Source of the DNA: a virus
Reading direction: 5' to 3' (one strand)
IMG/VR virus record: IMGVR_UViG_3300033553_000827
Coordinates: 1 to 35,263 of that record
Length of the DNA: 35,263 nt
How positions within the stretch are numbered: the stretch's first letter is position 1; the number at the start of each line of letters is the position of its first letter. The notes under the pieces are model-generated. The model saw nothing but the letters and a program-made list of their open reading frames with translations. It searched no databases and was not told where the DNA came from. Shown here in pieces: positions 1-7,113 of the stretch. Made by a program: the position numbers and the translations under genes.

Positions 1-450
1 ATGAAATACCACTATACTGAATGTGGACTTAACAACGTAATTATTGAAGGTCTCAACGTCTTCCCCGATGACGAGGGTGATGATGTCGTGGAAATTCCAT
101 TCATCAACGAACTTCACCTAGCAATTGCTTCTGGTATCGTCATGCACGATCAAGGGATCAGCGGAGCTGAACTCCGATTCCTGAGGAGTGAGATGGGTAT
201 GACACAAGCAGAGCTTGCTGCGCTGGTTCACAAAGACAAACAAACTGTCGGTCGTTGGGAGCGGGCTGAGTGGGAGATAGATAGCACCTCTGAGACGATT
301 ATTAGGAGGTTTGCGATCGAAAAACTCGACTTAGATGTAACAGACGGCATTGACGTTTTGTCTCAGAAAAGTGTTGCGACAGCTCACGAACAAACAATTT
401 CTATTATTGCTAATGATAATAGTTACAGCCTAGCCCCCAAGGCTGCGTGA
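1..450 (+). CDS. XRE-family HTH regulator, antitoxin-like
   Basis: A 149-residue protein. Residues ~57-95 form a helix-turn-helix of the XRE type (LRSEMGMTQAELAALV, then KQTVGRWER, the recognition helix). The N-terminal third opens with YHYTECGLNNV, which I recognise from a family of small HTH proteins whose members often behave as antitoxins or autoregulators. The ATG is the first base of the window, so an upstream partner would be outside it. No toxin gene is seen on the downstream side: the next gene is convergent. The gene is visibly AT-richer than the phage structural genes, so it may be acquired cargo or host DNA flanking the prophage. The HTH assignment is firm; the antitoxin role is inference. 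Confidence 0.8.
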   Translation: MKYHYTECGLNNVIIEGLNVFPDDEGDDVVEIPFINELHLAIASGIVMHDQGISGAELRFLRSEMGMTQAELAALVHKDKQTVGRWERAEWEIDSTSETIIRRFAIEKLDLDVTDGIDVLSQKSVATAHEQTISIIANDNSYSLAPKAA

Positions 451-454
451 GACG

Positions 455-482
455 ATAAGCTGGTCCTTAGGGACCAGCTTAT
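455..482. terminator. Perfect 12-bp hairpin between convergent genes
   Basis: ATAAGCTGGTCC, the loop TTAG and the exact reverse complement of the first arm follow the stop of the XRE gene by 4 bases. It lies between the 3' ends of two convergent genes (1-450 plus, 518-736 minus), so a bidirectional terminator is likely. There is no T-tract on either side, so the terminator role is inferred from stem strength and position. Confidence 0.6.
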
Positions 483-517
483 GCTGAAAAGTAGATCAAT
501 CAGTGTTAGCTGTCTTT

Positions 518-736
518 CTACCAGCTCCGCCGGTCCTTCGGCAACTGCGACACATGCGGCCACCCTACCCCGCATCGACACTTCGCCCGGCTCTCGAAAT
601 CATGGGACAGAATCCCCGCCGGCAGATGATCAGGCTTAAGCTCGACCGCATGCCCACAGGACCAGCACTCGACCTTGATGTGGGTGCAGCCGGGCGGGAA
701 TAGGGCGTCAGCGGGCGAGTTGGAAGCCATGCGCAT
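518..736 (-). CDS. Small zinc-ribbon-like protein
   Basis: A 72-residue protein with a CWSCGH motif (Cys24, Cys27) and CRC (Cys53, Cys55), a spacing compatible with one structural zinc site. Short proteins with this pattern are common at the ends of Rhodobacteraceae prophages and gene clusters; the function is not known. It lies downstream of the terminator that closes the late operon, so it needs readthrough or its own promoter in the 45 bases ahead of it. An internal ATG at 730 is an alternative start; neither start has a strong ribosome binding site. Confidence 0.55.
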   Translation of the reverse strand: MRMASNSPADALFPPGCTHIKVECWSCGHAVELKPDHLPAGILSHDFESRAKCRCGVGWPHVSQLPKDRRSW

Positions 737-780
737 CAGGTATCCGATTCCGCCGTGGGTTCAAGCCACCCCAGAACGCA

Positions 781-821
781 AAAAAGAAGCCCGCTCACCA
801 ATGAAGGTAGGCGGGCTTTTC
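781..821 (-). terminator. Intrinsic terminator of the late operon
   Basis: Read on the minus strand, AAGCCCGC (819-812), a 16-base loop and GCGGGCTT (795-788) form an 8-bp stem followed by CTTTTTT. It lies about 50 bases after the stop of the last lysis-cassette gene (869). The plus strand also gives a stem followed by TTTTCC, so it may work in both directions. Confidence 0.85.
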
Positions 822-868
822 CATTGCTTGCACTTTTCGGCCAGATCCGACCGATTGCTTTCAGTCGA

Positions 869-1243
869 TCATCGAGCGGGCAGTGAAGGCTCACCCAGCT
901 TCGCCAGCGCCTCACGCGCGTACCGCTCAATCAGTCGATCGAGAACACCATCACCGGGCGTCAGGGCCGTCAGCGCATCGGGCACACTGCGCTGAATGTA
1001 GTCGAGTGTATTCGCTTTCAGGTAATCAAACCCCACATCTGGTCCATGTTTGATGGAGCTTTCAACGGACGTCAAAATCGCTTGGTGCAACGCCTCACGG
1101 TGCTTTGCCTCGATCTGGATCCCGGTCGCAGCCGCAAAAGCGCCAGCAGCGCGGTTGATGATAAAGGTCAGGATCATGCCGATGATACCGATGATAACCG
1201 CCTGCATGTCAGCACTGGCGAAAAGTTGAGATAGAAAATCCAT
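869..1243 (-). CDS. Membrane protein, holin-like
   Basis: A 124-residue protein with one hydrophobic segment at about residues 13-34 (AVIIGIIGMILTFIINRAAGA) and a soluble, amphipathic C-terminal part (ALHQAILTSVESSIKH). One N-terminal membrane span followed by a helical tail recalls LL-H-type holins, but I cannot assign a family with certainty. The start has a good Shine-Dalgarno (AAAGGAA, about 6 bases upstream). It is the last gene of the lysis cassette, just before the terminator at 781-821, which supports a role in holin or endolysin release. It could also be another phage membrane protein. Confidence 0.6.
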   Translation of the reverse strand: MDFLSQLFASADMQAVIIGIIGMILTFIINRAAGAFAAATGIQIEAKHREALHQAILTSVESSIKHGPDVGFDYLKANTLDYIQRSVPDALTALTPGDGVLDRLIERYAREALAKLGEPSLPAR

Positions 1244-1259
1244 AGTCGTTCCTTTCAGA

Positions 1260-1346
1260 TTATTTGCGCGAAAGCGCGATGATCACTGCCACAACGACAG
1301 CAAGGGGAATTACAAAGATCAGGAGGGTGACGATCTCGGCCGTCAT
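1260..1346 (-). CDS. 28-residue single-span membrane peptide
   Basis: The ATG overlaps the endolysin stop codon (ATGA), so its translation is probably coupled to the endolysin. The peptide is almost entirely one membrane span (IVTLLIFVIPLAVVVAVIIA) ending in a basic SRK tail, which predicts N-out/C-in insertion. It lies between the endolysin and the holin-like gene. Possible roles are a pinholin-type or antiholin-type peptide or a holin partner; the sequence shows only that it is a coupled transmembrane peptide. It is below normal gene-calling length. Confidence 0.5.
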   Translation of the reverse strand: MTAEIVTLLIFVIPLAVVVAVIIALSRK

Positions 1347-2056
1347 GCTTCGTTGACCGACAGGGCACCGGTGTGGGCCAACACCGCGGGCACACCCTTC
1401 CAGCCCTTCGGGCCACGGAACCCAAGCAGCCGGTCGCGCGCGATCCAGGTCTCTGTGACGTTGTCGGATTGATTGCCGCCGATAACGCGCACAGCGGTTT
1501 TGCTCTGGCCTGTCACGATCGCGACATGCCCGTTCCAGCTTGTCTTGGGATGGGTGCGCCAGAAGACAGCGATGGCACCGAGATCTGGGCCGCACTCCTC
1601 GCCATATTCCAGCCAGTTGCGTGCGCCCAGACGGTTGAAAGCCTGAGGCTCGTCCGGCGCACCGACAGAGATGCAATGCGCCACAAACAGGCCGCACCAG
1701 GGCACGTCATCGCCGGGATACCACTGGTCGAGATTGCGGGCCCATTCCATGATGGCGGGATTGCTGGCAGATCCGGGCGTCTCGCGCGTGCCAAGCAGGC
1801 TGCGCGCTTCGGTCAGCCAGGGCGGCTCATTGCCGATCGCTACGGGCACCGGCGCGGCCTTGGCCCCTGCCCCCCACAGCACTTCCAGCGTCAATGGCCC
1901 GGGATAGGGCCGTGCGCGGTAGCCATGCGCCTCCTTGAAGCGCGTGAAGGCGTTCTGGGTCATTGGGCCGTCCAGCCCGTCGATCAGGCCCTTGTACCAG
2001 CCGAGGTCCGCCAGACGGCCTTGATGCGCTGCCAGCAGCTGCTGCGTGAAGTTCAT
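1343..2056 (-). CDS. Endolysin, peptidoglycan-binding plus Cys/His amidase/peptidase (TIGR02594-like)
   Basis: With the ATG at 2056 the protein has 237 residues. That start is preferred over 2074 because GGAGA lies just upstream. Residues ~5-45 look like a peptidoglycan-binding module (LADLGWYKGLIDGLDGPMTQ, then AFTRFKEAHG). Residues ~85-220 match the TIGR02594/CHAP-like Cys-His hydrolase fold: Cys121 in PWCGLF, His177 in NGHVAIV and Asn195 in GGNQSD are the likely catalytic triad. It should cleave peptidoglycan during lysis. No signal peptide is visible, so export must depend on a holin; several membrane proteins sit next to it. The stop overlaps the ATG of the 28-residue peptide. Confidence 0.85.
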   Translation of the reverse strand: MNFTQQLLAAHQGRLADLGWYKGLIDGLDGPMTQNAFTRFKEAHGYRARPYPGPLTLEVLWGAGAKAAPVPVAIGNEPPWLTEARSLLGTRETPGSASNPAIMEWARNLDQWYPGDDVPWCGLFVAHCISVGAPDEPQAFNRLGARNWLEYGEECGPDLGAIAVFWRTHPKTSWNGHVAIVTGQSKTAVRVIGGNQSDNVTETWIARDRLLGFRGPKGWKGVPAVLAHTGALSVNEA

Positions 2057-2120
2057 GTCGTCTCTCCAATGCAAAAAAAGACCGCCGAAGCGATCTGTGG
2101 TGGGTCAAATTGTGGGTTGG

Positions 2121-2435
2121 TCAGCGGTTTCGCGTGCGGTCTTCGATCCTGGTCACTTGCTCCGCCACGCGATCGAGCTTTGCGTCGATGTCGCGCAGAT
2201 GCAGGATTTCTTCAAACTGCACTTGTGAGATGTGCTCGATCTTTCCCTGCAGCATGGGTGCACCGCAGCTGATCTGGGCGATCGCCTGTGCCGTGGCGGC
2301 GCTAGACGGCTTGCCGCGCTTGTATCCCCGCATTGCCATTACACAGGTCGACAGGAACGTCGCCACGCCAACCGCCAGCAACGTCATAACTTCCTTATCG
2401 ATGCTCTTTAAAAACGCACTGAACCATTCTGGCAT
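2121..2435 (-). CDS. Small membrane protein with C-terminal coiled coil (lysis cassette)
   Basis: A 104-residue protein starting MPEWF; ACAGGAG lies 8 bases upstream of this ATG, and longer versions lack a comparable site. One membrane span is at about residues 17-35 (MTLLAVGVATFLSTCVMAM), followed by a basic patch and a heptad-like C-terminal helix (ILHLRDIDAKLDRVAEQVTRI). It overlaps the end of the upstream four-span protein by 41 bases. Position next to the endolysin suggests a holin or spanin-like part of the lysis system; no spanin lipobox or proline-rich signature is seen. Confidence 0.6.
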   Translation of the reverse strand: MPEWFSAFLKSIDKEVMTLLAVGVATFLSTCVMAMRGYKRGKPSSAATAQAIAQISCGAPMLQGKIEHISQVQFEEILHLRDIDAKLDRVAEQVTRIEDRTRNR

Positions 2436-2844
2436 CTGCACCGCTCCTGTACGCAGAAAGCCCATCAAACAGGGCGAGTATAAGATAGGTGAAAACACCG
2501 GAGGAAAGGGGCGATCCGTAAGCCAAGGTCGGCCAGAGGAACGCCATCGCCAGCGTCGAAAAAATGACTGACCCAAACACCGCGCCGGCCATCCGCAGAT
2601 ATGGTGATCTGTGCCAGTTGCCGTTGATATGGAGCCCACAAAGCCGGAACGCAGCGATCAGAGCCATAGGCGTTCCGATCGAGGCCTCATCGAGGCCCAT
2701 CGATAAGAATGCCCTAAACCCGCTCGATGATGTGAGCGTGTTGCCGGGCATAGCAAGGCAGATTGCAAAGAACAGCAAGACTAGACTGCACAACCACTCG
2801 GTTGCCCTGCCCTGCTCCATGATGTTGAGACGGATAGTACTCAT
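2395..2844 (-). CDS. Four-span membrane protein
   Basis: A 149-residue protein with about four hydrophobic segments (residues ~17-32, ~45-70, ~83-105 and ~110-130). The start ATG is preceded by AAAGGTG and overlaps the stop of a possible 20-codon open frame (2841-2903). I do not recognise a family. Its place between the tail fibre and the endolysin suggests a holin-like or superinfection-related membrane role; this is inference from position only. Confidence 0.6.
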   Translation of the reverse strand: MSTIRLNIMEQGRATEWLCSLVLLFFAICLAMPGNTLTSSSGFRAFLSMGLDEASIGTPMALIAAFRLCGLHINGNWHRSPYLRMAGAVFGSVIFSTLAMAFLWPTLAYGSPLSSGVFTYLILALFDGLSAYRSGADARMVQCVFKEHR

Positions 2845-2903
2845 AGTAAAACACCTTTGGACTGGCCGGCCCGTTTCAAAATGAGTAGACAGTTTTCACG
2901 CAT
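2841..2903 (-). CDS. Possible 20-codon leader peptide
   Basis: A 20-codon frame begins at an ATG five bases after a perfect AGGAGG (2914-2909), the strongest ribosome binding site in this part of the window. Its TGA overlaps the ATG of the four-span membrane protein (ATGA). The peptide has no recognisable motif (begins MRENCLLI). It may act mainly to load ribosomes for the next gene. The evidence is the ribosome binding site and the stop-start overlap. Confidence 0.4.
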   Translation of the reverse strand: MRENCLLILKRAGQSKGVLL

Positions 2904-2930
2904 ATCAGCCTCCTATTTTGGTGTTGGTCA

Positions 2931-2964
2931 GACGGGGGATATGGGATGCAACCCTGCCCCCGTC
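2931..2964 (-). terminator. GC-rich hairpin after the fibre gene
   Basis: GACGGGGG (2931-2938) pairs with CCCCCGTC (2957-2964), with a further GGG/CCC inside. It begins 7 bases after the fibre stop codon. There is no T-tract on the minus strand, so it may attenuate transcription or stabilise the transcript rather than end it; the lysis genes continue in the same direction. Confidence 0.4.
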
Positions 2965-2970
2965 GCTCGT

Positions 2971-5900
2971 TTACCGTTTGTGGGGATAGCGAAACGCCAC
3001 GACCATGTGAGACGTGGCTACATTTGCTGCGAGAGTAGGTTGCACCTCGGCGTGACACAGATAAATCTCGTCATCTTGAAACGCCTTTTTGAGTGGGCAG
3101 TAACCAACATTCCGTTCAAGGTCGAAAAGCTGGTAATTGTTGCCAAGCGTCATGTCTATGTCATAGGCCGACTGGACCTTGTGCCCGCTATCCCCGCCCT
3201 TTGTAGAACGGGCGATAATGAAGCGACCCAACCGCCCGTACTTCCCGTCAGGGTCATCCTGAATAAATCCGTTATTGACAAGGTTGGTTTCGCTGTCGCC
3301 CGCACATTCGACAGGTTCAGTCCAAGTGTTTCCATTGTCCGTCGAAATGGAGAACGCCACATCGCCGCCGCCAGTGTTGCGGAAAAACATGACGATTGAA
3401 CCGTCTGGCCGATGCTGAATAGCAGGCTCGGAAAGAGACCCGATAGTGCCTGACGCAATCGCATCCGAAACAGGGTTGGATGAAACGAACCAATTATCAC
3501 CGCTCCCATCTCCCCCAACTTTGAAGTCGTCGCACCACATTGCGGCAAAATTTTGGTTTTGGATATTTAGCGCCGCCCAAACACGGCCATCAGGCATCTG
3601 ATAGATGTTGCCATTTTCACCAGTTGCTAGGAAACCAACGGTGAAGCCGAAGTCATCAAACAGGTCCAACACTTTGTTTGCGGCAGACCATGTGCGGCCA
3701 TTATCATCGGAGTACATTTTCCAGATGTTGCGATAATCGGGTGACTTTGTTCCTGTTGGGCTATCTTGTTGAATAAAAACCATCACAAGACGGCCTCTAA
3801 ATGGGCCATTTATGATTTTGCAAGTGGTGTATCCCTGAGCACCCCCAAGCGATGATGCAAAGCCAGGAGGCTCATAGATCACTGCCAGACGTTCCAATGT
3901 CGTAATCTCGTTGGTTGCACGATTAAACTCAAAGCGACCTTGAATGATCCGCTTGGGCTGTTCGCTGGTGTACCCGTTTTCGTCCTTCTCGCCTGAGAAA
4001 GTGATGAAACCGCAAACGTCACCGCGCTCATAAAGAACTTCAATATCTGGAATGCGGACTTTATCGAAGCCCGCACGTTCCCCTGCACGGTACACAAGCT
4101 GAGTTGCAAGAAGCTGTTTGTTGACGTTCTCAGCATCTGCATCAAGGTAGAATTTGCGCAGATCGTCGTTGGCGTCGTCAATCGCCTCTGGAACAACTAC
4201 CATTCGGTTGAGCCAGATACATTCGTTAGTTTCCAGACCCACATGTGTCATAACCGGAGCGCCCGGATTTGGATCGTACCACGGTGCCCCGCCGTTGAAG
4301 CTAAGTGCGTGATTGTTCGCCGCAACACGCATTGACATCTGCATCCGACCGCCAGCGTAGAAGTTACCAAAATTGGACAATAGCCCGGCAGTTTGGTGCT
4401 GCACACGCAAGGTCGTAACGCCTAGCTGGGTAATGACGAAACAGGCAGTCTCGGTGTTACCATCAAAGAACCCAATACGTGTACTACCTGCGGTGTCCCC
4501 GATTTTTTCAGTAGGATACCAAATATCCACATACACGCTCATTGGGTCGCCACTCGGAAAGCTGGTCAGAGGGATTTTTTGTTGCTCCGAAATCGTGGTC
4601 ACATCCGCCGTATTGCATGGAACTGCTGGCGGAACGTGACCACCAAAAATCACGTTGAACAAAGCCAACTCAATCTCGTCACCGCTTTCAGCCAGCCGGA
4701 AAACAACAGTCGGGTTTGCAACGGTGGTGCGCACCCAAACAGGGGTAAACGAACCAAGCCCGATTTCATCCGTCACGTCCTTGTAGGTCGATCCGCCATC
4801 GGCAGACATTTCAACCGCACCTGTACCTGTCTTGCGACGAACCCAAGCAAACGACATTTGACGGGTGCCCGCGGACGTAACAGCCTGCGTTACCGTACCA
4901 TTTGCTACGGTTGACGTGAGGGTGCTGCAAGGCTCCCCATGTGGCCCTACCGCGTCAAGCGCTGCCGTGGCGTTTGCCAGCGTCCAATATGTTGCATTCG
5001 TCAGGTCATCAGATGCGCGGCCCTTGTAGGTGTAAGAGAGGTCAAACCGGATTGCGCGATGGCTTGGTGTCCAGTCATAGGCAACCCCCGTGCGACGTGC
5101 TGTCGTTGTCGGGAGATACCCCACGCGCCCCATGCCACGATGCGAGTGTGCTTCGCTGGCAAATACCGTTTTTCCCGACGTGACAGCCGTGGAAGCATCA
5201 GCATTACATACACCAAGGACAATTTTTGTATTAGAAGATGCTAGCTTAAGCGATGCTGAGATATTATAAACGCCCGTGTTGTAAGGAAACCCATCCGCAT
5301 CATTCTCGGAGATTGCAGCGGTCAGGCCCGCGTCAACAGTTCCAACCACGCCAGTCGCCAAATTGAAGTACGCGCGACGGATCACCGCATTGTCTGAGAT
5401 TTCAATATAGCACCATCCCGAAGACCCTGCCTTTACAACAAATCCGCTCGTCCAGAAGAACCCTGCCACAAGCGTAAGGTTTTGCGTGATATAAGACGTA
5501 GTGCTACTTGTCGCGGTCAGCAAAGACATGCGCTTTTGACGCCCTACAGGCCCGTCATATCCTGCAACCGCACTCAGGTTAGGCCGCGCCCATGAGGTGT
5601 TAAAATCCTCGGATCGCAGAACATAATTATGCGATTGATAAAGCAGACTACCGTTTTCTTGCAGGCATAGCTTGGGGTTTATGAATGTGGTTGAAGGGAA
5701 GAAGTCCAGTGGAGAACCTTCAAAGTTGTTCGCGGGTGTCACCAAGTCCTTCACAACAATAGCGCTGCTTTTAATGTCGCTTGTCGCATCAATGAACAGG
5801 CCATCTTCACGCCCCTGCACCAGATCGTTTGCGCTGGTTTTGACGAACTCAGTCAGATCAACAATCTGATCGTCAACAGCTTCAAAAGCGCCGTACACCT

Positions 5901-6630
5901 CAGATTGCAGAAATGCCCTTTGGTCAGCCGCATAGGCCGAATTTTCAAACCGCGCACCGGGGATAGCGGTCGCCGTGCCTGCGACAATCTCATAGAACAC
6001 CATATCGGTTCCGTCGATTGTCCAGAAGGTATCACCGTCGATCAACGCGGCCTCGCCCGCCGCCAGTGTTGCATAGTAGCCCGATGATGCTGCCGCCAGC
6101 AAAGTAGCGTCACGCGCAGCCTCTGCGCTGACCACAGCATCAGCCGTGGCAATGCGGTTTAGGTCTGTTTGCGCGGCTGCCTCCTGCGCGAGGGTGGCGT
6201 TGCCTTCGCTGTCGGCTAGGGCGGCGCTTGCTGCGGCCTCCAATGCCCACGTCTTGCTCGATTTGCTGCCCTCTTCGCCGTCTGGCGATGTATCGCTTTC
6301 CGCCCAGGCTTGGGCCAGCAAGGCAAATTCATCAGTCGTCAACGTAGCAGGCAGGGCGGATATCTTATCCCAGGCGTCCGGCTGTTCGGCAGTGTCCCAT
6401 TTGTAGATGCCGCCATCGGTGCCACCGACCATTACCGCAAAGATGTCGCCCGTCGTGTTCCCTGTCGTGGGCAAGGCATCCAGCGCACCGACAAAGCCCT
6501 TGAGGATCTGCGTGGTAGCAAGAGCCTGCGTCTGCTCAAAGATCCGGACCAGATCCGGCTTTTCTGGCAAGTGACCGGAAGTCGCAGGATTGCCATAATA
6601 AGCATCCCGTGGCGTTGGAAATGTGGGCAT
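2971..6630 (-). CDS. Tail fibre / receptor-binding protein with Asp-box C-terminus
   Basis: A 1219-residue protein, start supported by AGGAGG 7 bases upstream. Residues ~1-110 look like a phage tail attachment region (IYKWDTAEQPDAWDKIS). Residues ~110-210 are alanine-rich and helical (WALEAAASAALADSEG), typical of a trimeric shaft. The middle (~290-850) is beta-rich, with repeated segments resembling carbohydrate-binding modules. The C-terminal third carries two clear Asp boxes, SDDNGRTW near residue 972 and STDNGNTW near residue 1095, the sequence signature of sialidase/BNR beta-propellers. It probably recognises, and may cleave, a host surface glycan. Sialidase catalytic residues cannot be confirmed by eye. 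Confidence 0.85.
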   Translation of the reverse strand: MPTFPTPRDAYYGNPATSGHLPEKPDLVRIFEQTQALATTQILKGFVGALDALPTTGNTTGDIFAVMVGGTDGGIYKWDTAEQPDAWDKISALPATLTTDEFALLAQAWAESDTSPDGEEGSKSSKTWALEAAASAALADSEGNATLAQEAAAQTDLNRIATADAVVSAEAARDATLLAAASSGYYATLAAGEAALIDGDTFWTIDGTDMVFYEIVAGTATAIPGARFENSAYAADQRAFLQSEVYGAFEAVDDQIVDLTEFVKTSANDLVQGREDGLFIDATSDIKSSAIVVKDLVTPANNFEGSPLDFFPSTTFINPKLCLQENGSLLYQSHNYVLRSEDFNTSWARPNLSAVAGYDGPVGRQKRMSLLTATSSTTSYITQNLTLVAGFFWTSGFVVKAGSSGWCYIEISDNAVIRRAYFNLATGVVGTVDAGLTAAISENDADGFPYNTGVYNISASLKLASSNTKIVLGVCNADASTAVTSGKTVFASEAHSHRGMGRVGYLPTTTARRTGVAYDWTPSHRAIRFDLSYTYKGRASDDLTNATYWTLANATAALDAVGPHGEPCSTLTSTVANGTVTQAVTSAGTRQMSFAWVRRKTGTGAVEMSADGGSTYKDVTDEIGLGSFTPVWVRTTVANPTVVFRLAESGDEIELALFNVIFGGHVPPAVPCNTADVTTISEQQKIPLTSFPSGDPMSVYVDIWYPTEKIGDTAGSTRIGFFDGNTETACFVITQLGVTTLRVQHQTAGLLSNFGNFYAGGRMQMSMRVAANNHALSFNGGAPWYDPNPGAPVMTHVGLETNECIWLNRMVVVPEAIDDANDDLRKFYLDADAENVNKQLLATQLVYRAGERAGFDKVRIPDIEVLYERGDVCGFITFSGEKDENGYTSEQPKRIIQGRFEFNRATNEITTLERLAVIYEPPGFASSLGGAQGYTTCKIINGPFRGRLVMVFIQQDSPTGTKSPDYRNIWKMYSDDNGRTWSAANKVLDLFDDFGFTVGFLATGENGNIYQMPDGRVWAALNIQNQNFAAMWCDDFKVGGDGSGDNWFVSSNPVSDAIASGTIGSLSEPAIQHRPDGSIVMFFRNTGGGDVAFSISTDNGNTWTEPVECAGDSETNLVNNGFIQDDPDGKYGRLGRFIIARSTKGGDSGHKVQSAYDIDMTLGNNYQLFDLERNVGYCPLKKAFQDDEIYLCHAEVQPTLAANVATSHMVVAFRYPHKR

Positions 6631-6641
6631 CTTATGCCTCC

Positions 6642-7049
6642 TTATGTAACTGTGATTTGTTCTGGGCCAACAAGCGTGCTTTCGACGCCCGAGGCGTTCG
6701 CGCTGGTCGCCCAGTATTCGTATGTCGCGGGTGAAAGGCCGCTGTTTTCGATCGACTGCACCAAGTTTGCGGGCCCGAAGATCGAGGCAACAAGCGTCGC
6801 CGATCCGAATGCCGCGCCCGCTCCGGTCGCACGATAGATCCTTGTGCTGTCATGGTTTGGATCGTTCGGTGTTGCCCACTCGATCACGACCGGGGCACCG
6901 CCTGCCCCGCCCGTCACTTCAAGCCCCTCGACCGGCGCCGGCGGCGTGCTGTTTGCGACCGCAGTGACGGTGCCAGAGGCGACCCATGCACTTGGCCTGC
7001 GTGCTGCGGTCACGTTGCGAATTTCGGCCTCATAGCTGTCGCCATCCAC
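6642..7049 (-). CDS. Tail-tip protein, C-terminal fragment (fibronectin III-like), out of frame
   Basis: The open frame actually extends upstream to about 7163. GTG at 7049 is only the first possible start inside it, and it has no ribosome binding site I trust. The 173 codons from 7163 to 6642 read smoothly on from Pro533 of the gene at 7114-8763 if one base is skipped near 7164: AQEAALNQEF follows AGP. The fragment contains a fibronectin type III-like domain (PVVIEWATPNDPNHDSTRIY, then SPATYEYWATSANASGVES), the usual C-terminal region of J-like tail-tip proteins. I read it as the displaced C-terminus of one ~706-residue protein rather than an independent gene. Confidence 0.6.
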   Translation of the reverse strand: MDGDSYEAEIRNVTAARRPSAWVASGTVTAVANSTPPAPVEGLEVTGGAGGAPVVIEWATPNDPNHDSTRIYRATGAGAAFGSATLVASIFGPANLVQSIENSGLSPATYEYWATSANASGVESTLVGPEQITVT

Positions 7050-7113
7050 AAGCCCCGGTGTGATCAGATCGACAGCACTATCCGTGATTAAAATGGATGG
7101 CTGCCACTCAGCG

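Noticed and set aside
518-736. Zinc-ribbon gene as the toxin partner of the XRE gene at 1-450
   Set aside because: It is convergent, separated by a strong hairpin, and resembles a stand-alone zinc protein, not a toxin.
2876-3058. 60-codon minus-strand frame before the fibre stop
   Set aside because: It overlaps the fibre 3' end in another frame and has no ribosome binding site or protein-like composition.
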